DNA from: a gamma proteobacterium HTCC2207
GTDB lineage: Bacteria; Pseudomonadota; Gammaproteobacteria; Pseudomonadales; Porticoccaceae
DNA length: 64,000 bases
Reading direction: 5' to 3'
Assembly (NCBI GenBank): GCA_905182275.1
Contig: CAJJAU010000008.1
Span: 1-64,000, forward strand
The notes beneath the pieces were generated by a model. It had not been told where the DNA came from and searched no databases. It saw nothing but the letters and a program-made list of their open reading frames with translations. Below are positions 8,931-17,906 of this stretch, piece after piece. Both the position numbers and the translations under genes were made by a program. How positions within the stretch are numbered: the stretch's first letter is position 1; every line of letters starts with the position of its first letter.

Positions 8931-10202
8931 TTATTTGCGATAGAACTCCAGCCCGCTGGCCCAAAGATGTTTAAAACCGGGCCAGGGGTCACTGTATTGG
9001 CGCAGGGCACCAGTGTATTGCTGGCTGTCTTGACGCTTGGGCAGATAATCACAGCGGGCTGCATCGCTTTTAACATGACAGTCTAAAAACGCGAGACTCA
9101 TATGTTCGATAACTCGATTAATGGTTTCTATATTCCAGGCGGGATCGACGTAATGCCCCAGTTCAAAGTCTGTGGAAAATGAGGCCGCTGGTGCTGGATG
9201 GGGGCCAATATTGTGCCGCGCATTTTTAAACAGCAACATGTAGTTATGCTCAGAACCCGTCTGGTCAAAGAGTTTTTTGATGCCAGTTTTATAGCCTGAG
9301 GTGTTGTCTTGATCGCCGGCAAAATAAAAGGTGGGCACGCTAATATTGTTCATGGCCTCAGCACTATGCACATCTTGTTCACCACCCCAAGGGGCAAAGA
9401 GTTGCACGGCTTTCCAGCGTGGGTCAGCTATTTCGCGGCCGCCATAACAGGAATTTAGTACCGGAGGCATGACCAGTGCCAATGGCGCTGGCGTGCCCAA
9501 AGCCTTGAGCTTGTCATAGCTGAAGTCATAGCAACCACCAACGGTATTGATGGCGCCAAAGCCACCCATGGAATGGCCGATAATTGCGGCACGATCTGTA
9601 TCCACGATATTGGCGACAGGCGACTGCTGGAAGGTAAAGTAGTCTAGAAGAAATTGCTGATCACGGGCGCGGTTATACAGAGTACTAGCAAATCCTGCGG
9701 GACGATCTTCATGTTTCTTGATCTGAGAATTGGTTGAATCTGTGTGGTCTATGCCAACAACGATATAACCATGACTGGCTAGATGCTCTCCCAGATAAAA
9801 CATCTGGGTGCGATAGCCGGTAAAACCATGGGACAGCAGAATCAGCGGAAAGCTGCCTTCGCTTAGCGCTGGCGCATCGCGGTAGGCGCCGCCCTGCAGC
9901 TCAAAGGGTTTTTGCAGGCGGGTAACATTTTTATAGGTCGCCATTTTTGCTTGGTCAGCAGTATCTGCTGGATACCAAACCTCTAGCGTCAAGGGTCGTT
10001 CAATATGGGTAATAAAGTTGGCTGTGTTTAAGCGTTTTGGATCATTAGAGGTGATTGTGGTGACACCTACGTTATAGGTGCCGGAAAAAGCCAGCTCTGG
10101 TGTCACTGGAGGCTGATCGGTATATAACTGTTCGGCGCAGATAGCGATATTGCTAATAAGCATTGCACTGATAAATAGGGTTTGGCGCAGTATTTTAATC
10201 AT
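8931..10202 (-). CDS. secreted alpha/beta hydrolase (PAF-acetylhydrolase / dienelactone hydrolase-like)
   Basis: A 423-residue protein with an N-terminal signal peptide (charged start, hydrophobic LFISAMLISNIAICA, cleavage before EQ). The fold shows SHGFTG (oxyanion region), the nucleophile elbow GHSMGGFG with its serine, an FAGDQD segment with the likely catalytic aspartate, and ARHNIG with the likely histidine. Members hydrolyse short acyl esters of lipids or carbohydrates; the substrate here is unknown. The start is ATG after an AAGG ribosome site, with a GTG one codon earlier. It follows the GntR gene on the same strand by about 200 bases and may belong to the sugar-utilisation island, for instance removing ester groups, but that is inference. 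Confidence 0.8.
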   Translation of the reverse strand: MIKILRQTLFISAMLISNIAICAEQLYTDQPPVTPELAFSGTYNVGVTTITSNDPKRLNTANFITHIERPLTLEVWYPADTADQAKMATYKNVTRLQKPFELQGGAYRDAPALSEGSFPLILLSHGFTGYRTQMFYLGEHLASHGYIVVGIDHTDSTNSQIKKHEDRPAGFASTLYNRARDQQFLLDYFTFQQSPVANIVDTDRAAIIGHSMGGFGAINTVGGCYDFSYDKLKALGTPAPLALVMPPVLNSCYGGREIADPRWKAVQLFAPWGGEQDVHSAEAMNNISVPTFYFAGDQDNTSGYKTGIKKLFDQTGSEHNYMLLFKNARHNIGPHPAPAASFSTDFELGHYVDPAWNIETINRVIEHMSLAFLDCHVKSDAARCDYLPKRQDSQQYTGALRQYSDPWPGFKHLWASGLEFYRK

Positions 10203-10407
10203 CACTTTTAAGACCTTGTTTTTATCATTATAAAGTTTTTAATTTTACGTTCTTTATCAATTCTGTTGTTGCTACAGTTTTGCGTTATAGATGCCGATAA
10301 ATTAAAAAAGACGTCTGTTAAAGTTATGTCAAAAAAGTGCAACCGACGGTTGGAATAGCCGGCATCTAAATCATGACGAACTGTAATTTTGAACAGCGAG
10401 ATCTTAT

Positions 10408-11127
10408 CTACGTTAGATGAACTGAATAAACTAAATTCTCGGAACTGCAATAAGCTGTGCTGAATTCAACAATCCGACCATCAATGTTTACGCTGCTGCG
10501 TTCGATCATTAATACGGGTGAGCCCTCGGGTAGATCTAGATGTTGGGCATAGTCTTTGGATATTTCTACGGCCCGCACCTCATCGCTGACTGACATAATG
10601 GTGATGCCATATTTTTCTTGATAGAGAATATAGAGCGCATTGGGTAGGTCGGTGTTTTTATCAATATCTGGAAAGACCGAGAGTGGCTGGATAACCTTTT
10701 CTATAATTGCGGGCTTGTTGTGAATAGATCTCACTCGGGTTAATTCAACTACGAGTTCATTGGCCTTCAAGTTCAATTTTTCTGTTTCGTATCCAGATGC
10801 CTTGCGGCGAGTTGAACCCAGAACTAGGGTGTCTGGAATCAGCATTTCTCCATTGGGCTCGCGAAGCCTAAAAAATCTAAACAGGTCACTCTCCTGAGTA
10901 TGTTCAGCGACAAATGTCCCTTTACCCTGCTGTCGCTGAAGCATTTTTTCAGCAACCATCTGGTTGAGCGCTTTGCGAACAGTTCCCTGACTAACCCCAA
11001 TCTCTTTTGCTAACAGCATCTCGCTTGGCAGAATTTGAGATGGTTTCCAGTAGCCTTCGATGAGCCGCGCAATGAGCAGTTCATAGACCTGTTTGTAAAG
11101 CGGTTGAAGCTCTGGACTTGGGGACAT
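10408..11127 (-). CDS. GntR/HutC-family transcriptional regulator with UTRA domain
   Basis: A 239-residue regulator. Residues 8-75 are a winged helix (LPSEMLLAKEIGVSQGTVRKALNQMV, then QRQQGKGTFV), the standard GntR DNA-binding unit. Residues about 95-235 are a UTRA ligand-binding domain, recognisable by the LTRVRS, PAIIEK and late MIERSS segments. HutC-type repressors usually bind sugars, amino sugars or other pathway intermediates and control neighbouring genes. It has its own AGAGGA ribosome site. It sits beside the TonB receptor and is the only regulator in the island, so it likely controls the receptor and transporter/enzyme operons; see the shared motifs near 13926 and 21447. Confidence 0.92.
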   Translation of the reverse strand: MSPSPELQPLYKQVYELLIARLIEGYWKPSQILPSEMLLAKEIGVSQGTVRKALNQMVAEKMLQRQQGKGTFVAEHTQESDLFRFFRLREPNGEMLIPDTLVLGSTRRKASGYETEKLNLKANELVVELTRVRSIHNKPAIIEKVIQPLSVFPDIDKNTDLPNALYILYQEKYGITIMSVSDEVRAVEISKDYAQHLDLPEGSPVLMIERSSVNIDGRIVEFSTAYCSSENLVYSVHLT

Positions 11128-11304
11128 ATATTCCTCTGCATAAATCTCTAAACGCCAATCATACCACCACGGTGGCCATTTTACCTTTCCCGTTAAACAG
11201 CTGGAGCATTTGCTTCGCGATCAAACAACTAGTTGACGTTATTGAAACTTATTATGGTTTGGTTAAGGCAGTAATTCTAGCTGTCTGTATTTTATTTGGG
11301 CATT

Positions 11305-11331
11305 AAAAAAGGGGCGATATTCGCCCCTTTT
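11305..11331 (-). terminator. rho-independent terminator after the TonB-dependent receptor
   Basis: GGGGCGA (11311-11317), loop TAT, TCGCCCC (11321-11327): a 7-bp GC-rich stem. On the minus strand it is followed by six T (11310-11305) and lies just beyond the receptor stop. It has four T on the other side, so it could act in both directions. Confidence 0.92.
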
Positions 11332-11348
11332 CTATACTTCTTAAGCCT

Positions 11349-13751
11349 TTAGAATGATGCTTTAAAAGCAACACCAAAGTAGCGGCTGGCATCGCGAGGT
11401 ACCTGGTAACGAAAGCCATCACCACTGTAGGTGGTTGTATAGCTCTCATCGCCAAGGTTCTTGCCGATCAGAGAGATGCGGTAGCGATCTTCATCAAACG
11501 AGAAACCGATACTGGCATTGACCATATCGTACTCTGGCAGCAGCCCACGTGGATCTTGAGAACCGTCATTCCCCGGTAATCCTGAAACCTGTTCATCAGT
11601 GTGCACAAATGAACCATTGATGATGATATCCATGTTGTCACGTGAAATCACATATTTGGCCATCAGTGAGTACTTGAGTTCCGGTGCAAAAGGTACGGGT
11701 AAACCAGATCGAGCTGAACAGTTTGTCGCCGTAGGATCAGGACAGCTGAACTTGTCGATTTCCGCGTCGATTGCAGCAATGCCGCCAAATAGTGTCAGGT
11801 TTTCTATTGGAGCCCAGGTAAAATCAAGCTCTACCCCTTCAGTTGTCACATCCCCTGCGTTGGTCAAACGCGTAATACAGGCGCCATCTGAACAGTCGGC
11901 GTTGTTAGCTTGGAAGTTCTCAATATCCGTTTGGAAAATAGCCGCGTTTAGCATCAAGGTATCAGACGTATATTTATAACCCAGTTCTAGAGAAGTTGAT
12001 GTTTCCTCTGAGAGAGGAGCAGCGTCGTCTCCATTGGCCTTGAAGTTATAGTAGATATTAAAACCTGGGCCTTTGTAACCCTGAGACGCAGTAGCATAAA
12101 ACATCGAGTTATCAGTAAAGTCTGTTTGAATACCTAATTTACCAGACACATTCGACTCAGTAGTGCTACCACTGGCATCAGTATTCTCTGTTGCTGGACG
12201 AACACCAACACCACGACGACCATACTGGTCATTACTGACGCGTTTGTGGCTGTAGCTTACTTCGTCATCGGTGTAGCGCAGTCCAAATAACAGTCTTGTG
12301 CTATCGGTAAGATTGTATTTACCTTCACCGAACGCCGCCCAGTTATTAAACTCAGTGCTCATATAGGCGGTGGCAGAGATAATGTCATTGGCATTACAGG
12401 TAACACCTTCAGACGCGGCATAGGCATCCAAATCAGCCAGAGCAGCAGTTAAGTCGCTGCCTGTTAGCGTCTCATTAGCATACCAAGTCATGGACTGGTC
12501 AAGCTGACCAGCATTGTTTTGGCAGCTGGCATCGCGAGTAAAGTTGCGCTCAGAGTCGATATTCATATAGAAAGCGCCTACCTGATACTCTAGCGCTTCG
12601 CCCATTGGTGAGGCGATCCTCATTTCTTGCGAGAGTTGACGCCACTCTTGAGGGCCTAGATCATGGAGCTGAAAGGGCACAGCAAATACTGGTTGATTAC
12701 TATCGCCAGCAATCGAGGTGAAATCGCCTTCGCGAATTTCAGTATTGTCCCACGAGCGGTAAGCGGTAATAGAGGTCAGTTCATGTTCGCCCAAGCTGGT
12801 ATTAAACTGAACGGACAGTGCCGTGTGTTTGTCCAGAGTAACCGTTGTAAGATCATGGTCGATTTTACGCTGATCCAAATCAAGATCGGCGACGCCATTG
12901 ACTACACCCTGACTAGTTGGGGATGAGGTTGACGCGGGATTTCTGCCGCTGGGCAGCAGCTCCAAATCGGTACAACATTCGTCAGTTGCATTATATTTTT
13001 CGGCAATAACCAACATTGAGGTATCGTCAGAGATATCAAACTCAAGCATGCCGCGCATTCCAGAACGATCGTAGCCATTGGTCTGCTGATTATTGAAGAC
13101 ATTGCTTACATAGCCGTCAAACTGTTTGTCCAAAATAGTCAGGCTACCGCGGGCGCGATCGCTTAATGGCCCAGAAACAGAAGCTTTAAGGCTATATTCA
13201 TTGTCTTGGAATAATTGTGCTTCTACCGAACCCTCGAACTCAGTGCCAGGGCGTTTGGTGGTCATATTAACCACACCAGCAGAGGCATTTTTACCAAATA
13301 AAGTTCCCTGCGGGCCTCTTAGCACTTCTATGCGCTCAAGATCGTAGAGATCGCCAAAAGCCTGTCCAGAACGGCCTAGAACTACGCCATCAACTACAGT
13401 AGACACACTGGGTTCTGCGGCAATACTGAAAGAGATAGTGCCGATACCACGAACCGTTAGAGCAGAGTTACGCGTAGTGTTACCTTTGCGAAAACTCACT
13501 GATGGGACCATGGACTGTAGGTCCTCAATATTGTTGGCAAATGCAGCATCAATTTGCTCTGAAGTCAGAGCTGTCACAGCAACTGGAACATCGCTTAGCT
13601 TTTCTTCACGTTTTTGAGCTGTTACAACAACTTCTTCAAGTTGCCATCCGGCACTGTCTTGTGCGGTAGCTGAAGTTACGCCAGCTAGACCGGCAATAAC
13701 TGCGGCCGCGCAGGCAACTGCGTTATGGATTGAATTGCTTTTGAGCATCAT
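11349..13751 (-). CDS. TonB-dependent outer-membrane receptor
   Basis: An 800-residue energy-coupled outer-membrane transporter. It has a signal peptide (hydrophobic AVACAAAVIAGLAGVTSATA, cleavage before QD), a TonB-box-like EEVVVTAQKREE close to the mature N-terminus, a plug domain (about residues 50-160, with RGIGT and EVLRGPQGTLFGKNASAGVVNM), then a long 22-strand-type barrel ending in a terminal aromatic strand FGVAFKASF. This sequence type is common in marine bacteria and sphingomonads, where it imports plant or algal glycosides and other substrates too large for porins. Start ATG after GGAG. It has a large upstream region and its own terminator, so it is probably a single transcription unit beside the GntR gene. 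Confidence 0.95.
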   Translation of the reverse strand: MMLKSNSIHNAVACAAAVIAGLAGVTSATAQDSAGWQLEEVVVTAQKREEKLSDVPVAVTALTSEQIDAAFANNIEDLQSMVPSVSFRKGNTTRNSALTVRGIGTISFSIAAEPSVSTVVDGVVLGRSGQAFGDLYDLERIEVLRGPQGTLFGKNASAGVVNMTTKRPGTEFEGSVEAQLFQDNEYSLKASVSGPLSDRARGSLTILDKQFDGYVSNVFNNQQTNGYDRSGMRGMLEFDISDDTSMLVIAEKYNATDECCTDLELLPSGRNPASTSSPTSQGVVNGVADLDLDQRKIDHDLTTVTLDKHTALSVQFNTSLGEHELTSITAYRSWDNTEIREGDFTSIAGDSNQPVFAVPFQLHDLGPQEWRQLSQEMRIASPMGEALEYQVGAFYMNIDSERNFTRDASCQNNAGQLDQSMTWYANETLTGSDLTAALADLDAYAASEGVTCNANDIISATAYMSTEFNNWAAFGEGKYNLTDSTRLLFGLRYTDDEVSYSHKRVSNDQYGRRGVGVRPATENTDASGSTTESNVSGKLGIQTDFTDNSMFYATASQGYKGPGFNIYYNFKANGDDAAPLSEETSTSLELGYKYTSDTLMLNAAIFQTDIENFQANNADCSDGACITRLTNAGDVTTEGVELDFTWAPIENLTLFGGIAAIDAEIDKFSCPDPTATNCSARSGLPVPFAPELKYSLMAKYVISRDNMDIIINGSFVHTDEQVSGLPGNDGSQDPRGLLPEYDMVNASIGFSFDEDRYRISLIGKNLGDESYTTTYSGDGFRYQVPRDASRYFGVAFKASF

Positions 13752-13925
13752 AAATTCTCCAGTTTTTTATACTTATATTTAAACCATTCGTCGATACAAT
13801 TATCGTCGGCACCCTATTAAAATCCCTATGAGTTGGTTAAATATAGATTTTTAGCCAAACACTCATATTAGGAATATATTTACAAAGTTGAAAGTGACAT
13901 AAAATGTGGTAAGTGTCAATACACA

Positions 13926-13943
13926 TGTCTTATATATTATAGA
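13926..13943. promoter_or_regulatory. candidate operator in the TonB-receptor promoter region
   Basis: TGTCTTATATATTATAGA, partly palindromic. Eleven leading bases (TGTCTTATATA) are identical to a site near 21447 in the promoter between the SulP and reductase genes. On the minus strand it contains a TATAAT-like box (13941-13936), so a bound protein could block the receptor promoter. The -35 match is poor. The rest of the 309-base gap (13752-14060) is AT-rich upstream of the receptor and shows no gene. Confidence 0.45.
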
Positions 13944-14060
13944 ATATATAACTTACCCGCGATAGTTGCTGGCTTTTGAGGATTTTGCCGAGGGGTCTGG
14001 TAGTGTTGCTTAGAGCCTACTTAGGGCGTCTAGGTTATTGCGCTGCGTCAAGGCATTGAC

Positions 14061-15779
14061 TTAGTAGTTGCCCAAAGACTGGGCATATTTGTTATACCAA
14101 TACTTAACACTGAGCCAACACAGCAGTGCATTTACCACCAACACGGCAGCTATAGCAGGCCAAAATACCGAGCTCAATCCATTGACTAGCCCTATGGGTG
14201 AAAATAGCAGGTAAATGATGACCGTGCAGCTGACCATAGTAATGGCGACTGGGAAGCCATAGCGCCAAGGTGTCATATCCACCTTGCTTTGATTGACGAA
14301 CTTCCAGGGTTTGTCCATGGGTATCAGGTAACCAATTCCCAGCATGATCCCTAACTCAATAAAAAACAGAATCGCGTAGATATGAATGAAATTAATATCA
14401 ACATCAATAACAAACTTTAGAATGGCATAGGCAATCACATGGAAAGTAATCGCGACTTTGGCAGCAACGCCGGGCACACGCTTGGTAAACAGCCCAACTA
14501 ATACCACCGTGATTACAGGGATGTTATAGAACCCGGTAAAGACACGAATAACCTGAAATAAACCCTCGGGGGCATATTGCAAAAGAGGTGAAACAACAAA
14601 AGAGAACAGCGCGATAACAACACTTGCAATTTTGGCTACCTTAATCAGCTGCTGATCGCTCATAGTCGTTTTTTTATAAGGCTGATAAATATCCAGCACA
14701 AACAATGTGGCGGCACTGTTAAGCAACGAGTTAAAGGATGAAAATACTGCGCCGAGCAGCACGGCTAAAAAGAAACCGGACATATACACGGGAAGGACGT
14801 TTTTCACCAGATGCGGGTAGGCTAAATCGATAGATTGGAGTTCACCACCATAGAGATGAAAGGCGATAATACCTGGCACCATCATAAAAAACGGTACCAG
14901 CAGTTTGAAGTAGCCGGAGTAGAGTACGCCTTTTTGGCCTTCAGCCAGACTGACAGCACCCAGCGTGCGCTGAATAACATACTGATTAGTGCCCCAATAG
15001 AAAAGATTGGCAAAAATCATTCCTGTGAATAAGGTGCTAAAGGGGGTTGGGTCCGTAGGTCCACCAATGGCATTGAGTTTTTCGGTGTGGGTCGTTAAAA
15101 CCTCATTTACACCTGCACTCAGGCTGCCATCACCGAGGGCCATAAAGCCGAACACCGGCACGGTGACACCAATGATTAAAAGGCCAACTCCATTGAGTGT
15201 ATCAGACACTGCAACCGCTTTAAGCCCGCCAAAGACTGCATAGATAGCACCAATAATACCGACGCAGATAATAGTCATAGTAAGCCCAGAGCTATAACTG
15301 ATTTTGAGCAGGTTGGGTATATCAAAGAGTTGTAGTACGGCAATGGAGCCGGAGTATAAAACTGAGGGAATAGTAATAAGCCCGTAGCCGACCATAAACA
15401 ACACCACGGTCATGCGCCTAACATCGTCGCCGAAACGATTACTGAGGAATTGCGGTAGCGTAGTAAAGGCGCCGGATAAATATCGCGGTAAGAAAACTAA
15501 TGCCATGACAATGGTTGCAATAGTGGCAGTGACCTCCCAAGCCATGCTGCTCATATTGTATCCGTAGGCAGAGCCGTTCAGTCCAATAAGGTGTTCGGCC
15601 GACAGGTTGGTCAGTACCATTGAACCGGCAATAAACACGCCGGTCAAACCTCGACCGGCAAGAAAATAGCCATCCTTGGTATCGGCAATACCTTTGGTTT
15701 TTTGATAGGAAACGAAGGCCACGATGCCCATAAAAAACACACAGGAGACCAGTGTGGAAATAATGTAGTTCAACTCCAA
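14061..15779 (-). CDS. sodium:solute symporter (SSS family, SglT/YidK-like)
   Basis: A 572-residue inner-membrane protein with about 14 hydrophobic segments. Early features are those of the SSS family's sugar branch: KTKGIADTKDGYFLAGRGL, then NLSAEHLIGLNGSAYG near the sodium site, WGTNQYVIQRTLGA in the middle, and SSFNSLLNSAATLFVLDIY. It should import a sugar, polyol or glycoside with sodium. It is the last gene of an apparent four-gene operon (SulP, FAD dehydrogenase, GH31, this) and lies 20 bases after the GH31 gene. The start is TTG after a GAGAGGAA ribosome site. The substrate cannot be read from the sequence; the neighbour GH31 suggests an alpha-glycoside or its sugar. Confidence 0.9.
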   Translation of the reverse strand: MELNYIISTLVSCVFFMGIVAFVSYQKTKGIADTKDGYFLAGRGLTGVFIAGSMVLTNLSAEHLIGLNGSAYGYNMSSMAWEVTATIATIVMALVFLPRYLSGAFTTLPQFLSNRFGDDVRRMTVVLFMVGYGLITIPSVLYSGSIAVLQLFDIPNLLKISYSSGLTMTIICVGIIGAIYAVFGGLKAVAVSDTLNGVGLLIIGVTVPVFGFMALGDGSLSAGVNEVLTTHTEKLNAIGGPTDPTPFSTLFTGMIFANLFYWGTNQYVIQRTLGAVSLAEGQKGVLYSGYFKLLVPFFMMVPGIIAFHLYGGELQSIDLAYPHLVKNVLPVYMSGFFLAVLLGAVFSSFNSLLNSAATLFVLDIYQPYKKTTMSDQQLIKVAKIASVVIALFSFVVSPLLQYAPEGLFQVIRVFTGFYNIPVITVVLVGLFTKRVPGVAAKVAITFHVIAYAILKFVIDVDINFIHIYAILFFIELGIMLGIGYLIPMDKPWKFVNQSKVDMTPWRYGFPVAITMVSCTVIIYLLFSPIGLVNGLSSVFWPAIAAVLVVNALLCWLSVKYWYNKYAQSLGNY

Positions 15780-15799
15780 AATCTATTCCTCTCGCTTAC

Positions 15800-17881
15800 T
15801 TATTGGGGCCAATAAAAGGCAACGGGTAAGTCTTTTCCATAATTGTCGACAAACGTCATATCCGGACCCATTGGAATCGACACTCCCTCGGGAACGAATG
15901 CCGCGATCTCATCCAGTGCTAACGTCAGTTTATGGCTGCGGCCTCCGGCAAAAACTTCCCCGCTTGGGAATCTTCTCCATTGCATATTTAGACTGGCAGG
16001 TAAGTATATTTCAATATCCCCTCCGGGTTTAAGGCAGGGCGCAACCAGTATACTGTCACCGAGCATAAATTGTTCCTCGAACCCCCAGGCTGACTTTTCG
16101 TCTGGGCAAGCCAGTACCATTGCTCGCTGAGCAGGAAGGCCTGATTGACTTGAGGCTTGCATGACCTGATTAAGGTAAGGCAATAGCTGGTAACGCAGTT
16201 TTAAAGCTTGGGTGGCGGCTCTGTCAGCCTCGGCACCATAGGACCAGGGCTCTCTTGCACCTATGCCATGTAATCTAATATGGGCAGAGAATATTGCTGC
16301 TTGAGTCCAGCGCACATAGAGCTCATCATCTCGTTGATCACCATAAAAGCCACCAATATCTGTGGCATAAAAGGGTGCACCGGATAGCCCCCAAGAGATA
16401 CCGCCACGCATACTGGCGGCGAGCCCGCCCCAGTCAGCTTGTGGGTCACCACCCCATTGGGCTGGATATCTCTGAGAGCCAATCCATGAGGCTCGGCTAA
16501 ATAGAAACGGCTCAGTTTTACTGTAAAGCTCAGCCGCTTCATAGACGCAGCGGTTGTACAAAAGGCTGTACACATTGTGCAAGATGTCGCCGCTATCACC
16601 GTTGTATGCCAGCATATCTGGCTCAATTTGCTCACCAAAATCAGCTTTGATCATATCCACGCCTAGATCAAAAAGTGGCTTATGGCTATCGCGCCAAAAT
16701 TGGTAGGCCTCAGGGTGGGTAAAGTCAACAATGCCGGAATCAGGCAGTGGGGTTAGTACCTCACCAAAGCAACTAGTGTCCCATTGATAGCGATAGGTCT
16801 CTCCGGTCTCGCGGTGTTTAAGCAACCAGTCCTTGGCTGACATCTCGTCAAAAAGACTGCTATCTACAGAAACTAGGGGGTATTCCCAGATACACACCTT
16901 AAAGTTAAGCGCTTTTAATGCGTTCATCACTATCGCGGGGTCAGGGTAGCGAGTCGGGTCCCATTCGAAGGCGAAGCGGGTTTGCGTATCCTGCCAAGCT
17001 CGCCCATCCAATGTAATAACATCACAAGGCATCTGTTGCTCGCGCACTTTTCTGGCGGTTGCCAATAACTCTTCAGCATCCTTATAGTAGGCCTTAGATA
17101 AAATAACCCCGAGGGCCCAATGGGGCGGCATAGGTGCCCGCCCAGTTAATTCGGTATAGCTGCCGATCATCTGTGCAGGGGTATCAGCCGCGAGTAAAAA
17201 TATATCCGCATAGCTATCTTCAACTAGTAGGCCATAGGCTCGCTGGGACCAAGGCGGGTGTCCCACCGCATGGGTCACAGGTGCAGGGGTATGAACAAAC
17301 ACACCCCATCCATTGGGACTCCAGGCAAAGGGTGTATTCTTATAAGAGATCTCAGCATTGACGCCCAGTGCGTCGTGGTTATAGGAGCGCAATAGCTGGC
17401 CGCGCTTATCCAGGCGACCCCATTTTTCACCCAACCCATAGACGGGTTCACTGGCATCCAGATCAAGTGCGATAAACCAGCCCTGAGCTACTTTTGCGAT
17501 AGGTGGCAGGCGAAACTGACGCACAAAGTGCCCATCTTTAGGCGATCGCTGAATCAGGCAATCGCCGTTGAATAATTCGAATGAGAAGGGGTTATGGTGC
17601 ATTTCCAGCCTATAGCCGGCACCAGTTATTACTGTCGTATCTGCGGCAGATTCTACATTCAGAGCCATAGCATCTGGCTCTTCTACTAACATGCCATAGT
17701 CGCCAAACTGGCGCACCCCAAGGCGCAAGCGTGCACCGAACGAATAAAGAGAAATCTGCAGAGGTCCGGCATCTGTCTGTACTAAGAGAGATTTTCCACC
17801 TTCAGTTAGATCACCAACAGCGGTCACCGACAGTGCCGGAATATTGTCCCAGGCCGGAGCCCGCCCTTCAAAACTAATCAT
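15800..17881 (-). CDS. GH31 alpha-glycosidase (YicI-like)
   Basis: A 693-residue family GH31 enzyme with an N-terminal beta-sandwich (about 1-235), a catalytic barrel and a C-terminal beta domain. The catalytic nucleophile is D414 in IKADFGEQ (YicI alpha-xylosidase has KTDFGE), and the acid/base is D479 in QWGGD. Other family marks are DIGGF and LLPYLNQV. There is no signal peptide, so it should act in the cytoplasm on an imported glycoside. The loop that sets -1 specificity (LDGRAWQDTQTRFAFEWDP) differs from both YicI and E. coli sulfoquinovosidase YihQ; by hand alignment the YihQ sulfonate-binding Arg and Trp are not conserved. So it could be an alpha-glucosidase, -galactosidase, -xylosidase or a divergent sulfoquinovosidase. 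Operon position: 25 bases after the FAD dehydrogenase, 20 before the symporter. Confidence 0.9.
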   Translation of the reverse strand: MISFEGRAPAWDNIPALSVTAVGDLTEGGKSLLVQTDAGPLQISLYSFGARLRLGVRQFGDYGMLVEEPDAMALNVESAADTTVITGAGYRLEMHHNPFSFELFNGDCLIQRSPKDGHFVRQFRLPPIAKVAQGWFIALDLDASEPVYGLGEKWGRLDKRGQLLRSYNHDALGVNAEISYKNTPFAWSPNGWGVFVHTPAPVTHAVGHPPWSQRAYGLLVEDSYADIFLLAADTPAQMIGSYTELTGRAPMPPHWALGVILSKAYYKDAEELLATARKVREQQMPCDVITLDGRAWQDTQTRFAFEWDPTRYPDPAIVMNALKALNFKVCIWEYPLVSVDSSLFDEMSAKDWLLKHRETGETYRYQWDTSCFGEVLTPLPDSGIVDFTHPEAYQFWRDSHKPLFDLGVDMIKADFGEQIEPDMLAYNGDSGDILHNVYSLLYNRCVYEAAELYSKTEPFLFSRASWIGSQRYPAQWGGDPQADWGGLAASMRGGISWGLSGAPFYATDIGGFYGDQRDDELYVRWTQAAIFSAHIRLHGIGAREPWSYGAEADRAATQALKLRYQLLPYLNQVMQASSQSGLPAQRAMVLACPDEKSAWGFEEQFMLGDSILVAPCLKPGGDIEIYLPASLNMQWRRFPSGEVFAGGRSHKLTLALDEIAAFVPEGVSIPMGPDMTFVDNYGKDLPVAFYWPQ

Positions 17882-17906
17882 TTAACAACCTTTTTTATTA
17901 TTAACC

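Noticed and set aside
10208-10450. 80-residue minus-strand reading frame between the hydrolase and the GntR gene
   Set aside because: Overlaps the real GntR coding end, has no family-like motif and no ribosome site; reads like chance sequence.
13752-14060. A small gene in the gap upstream of the TonB receptor
   Set aside because: No frame with a ribosome site and reasonable composition; the gap looks like promoter sequence.
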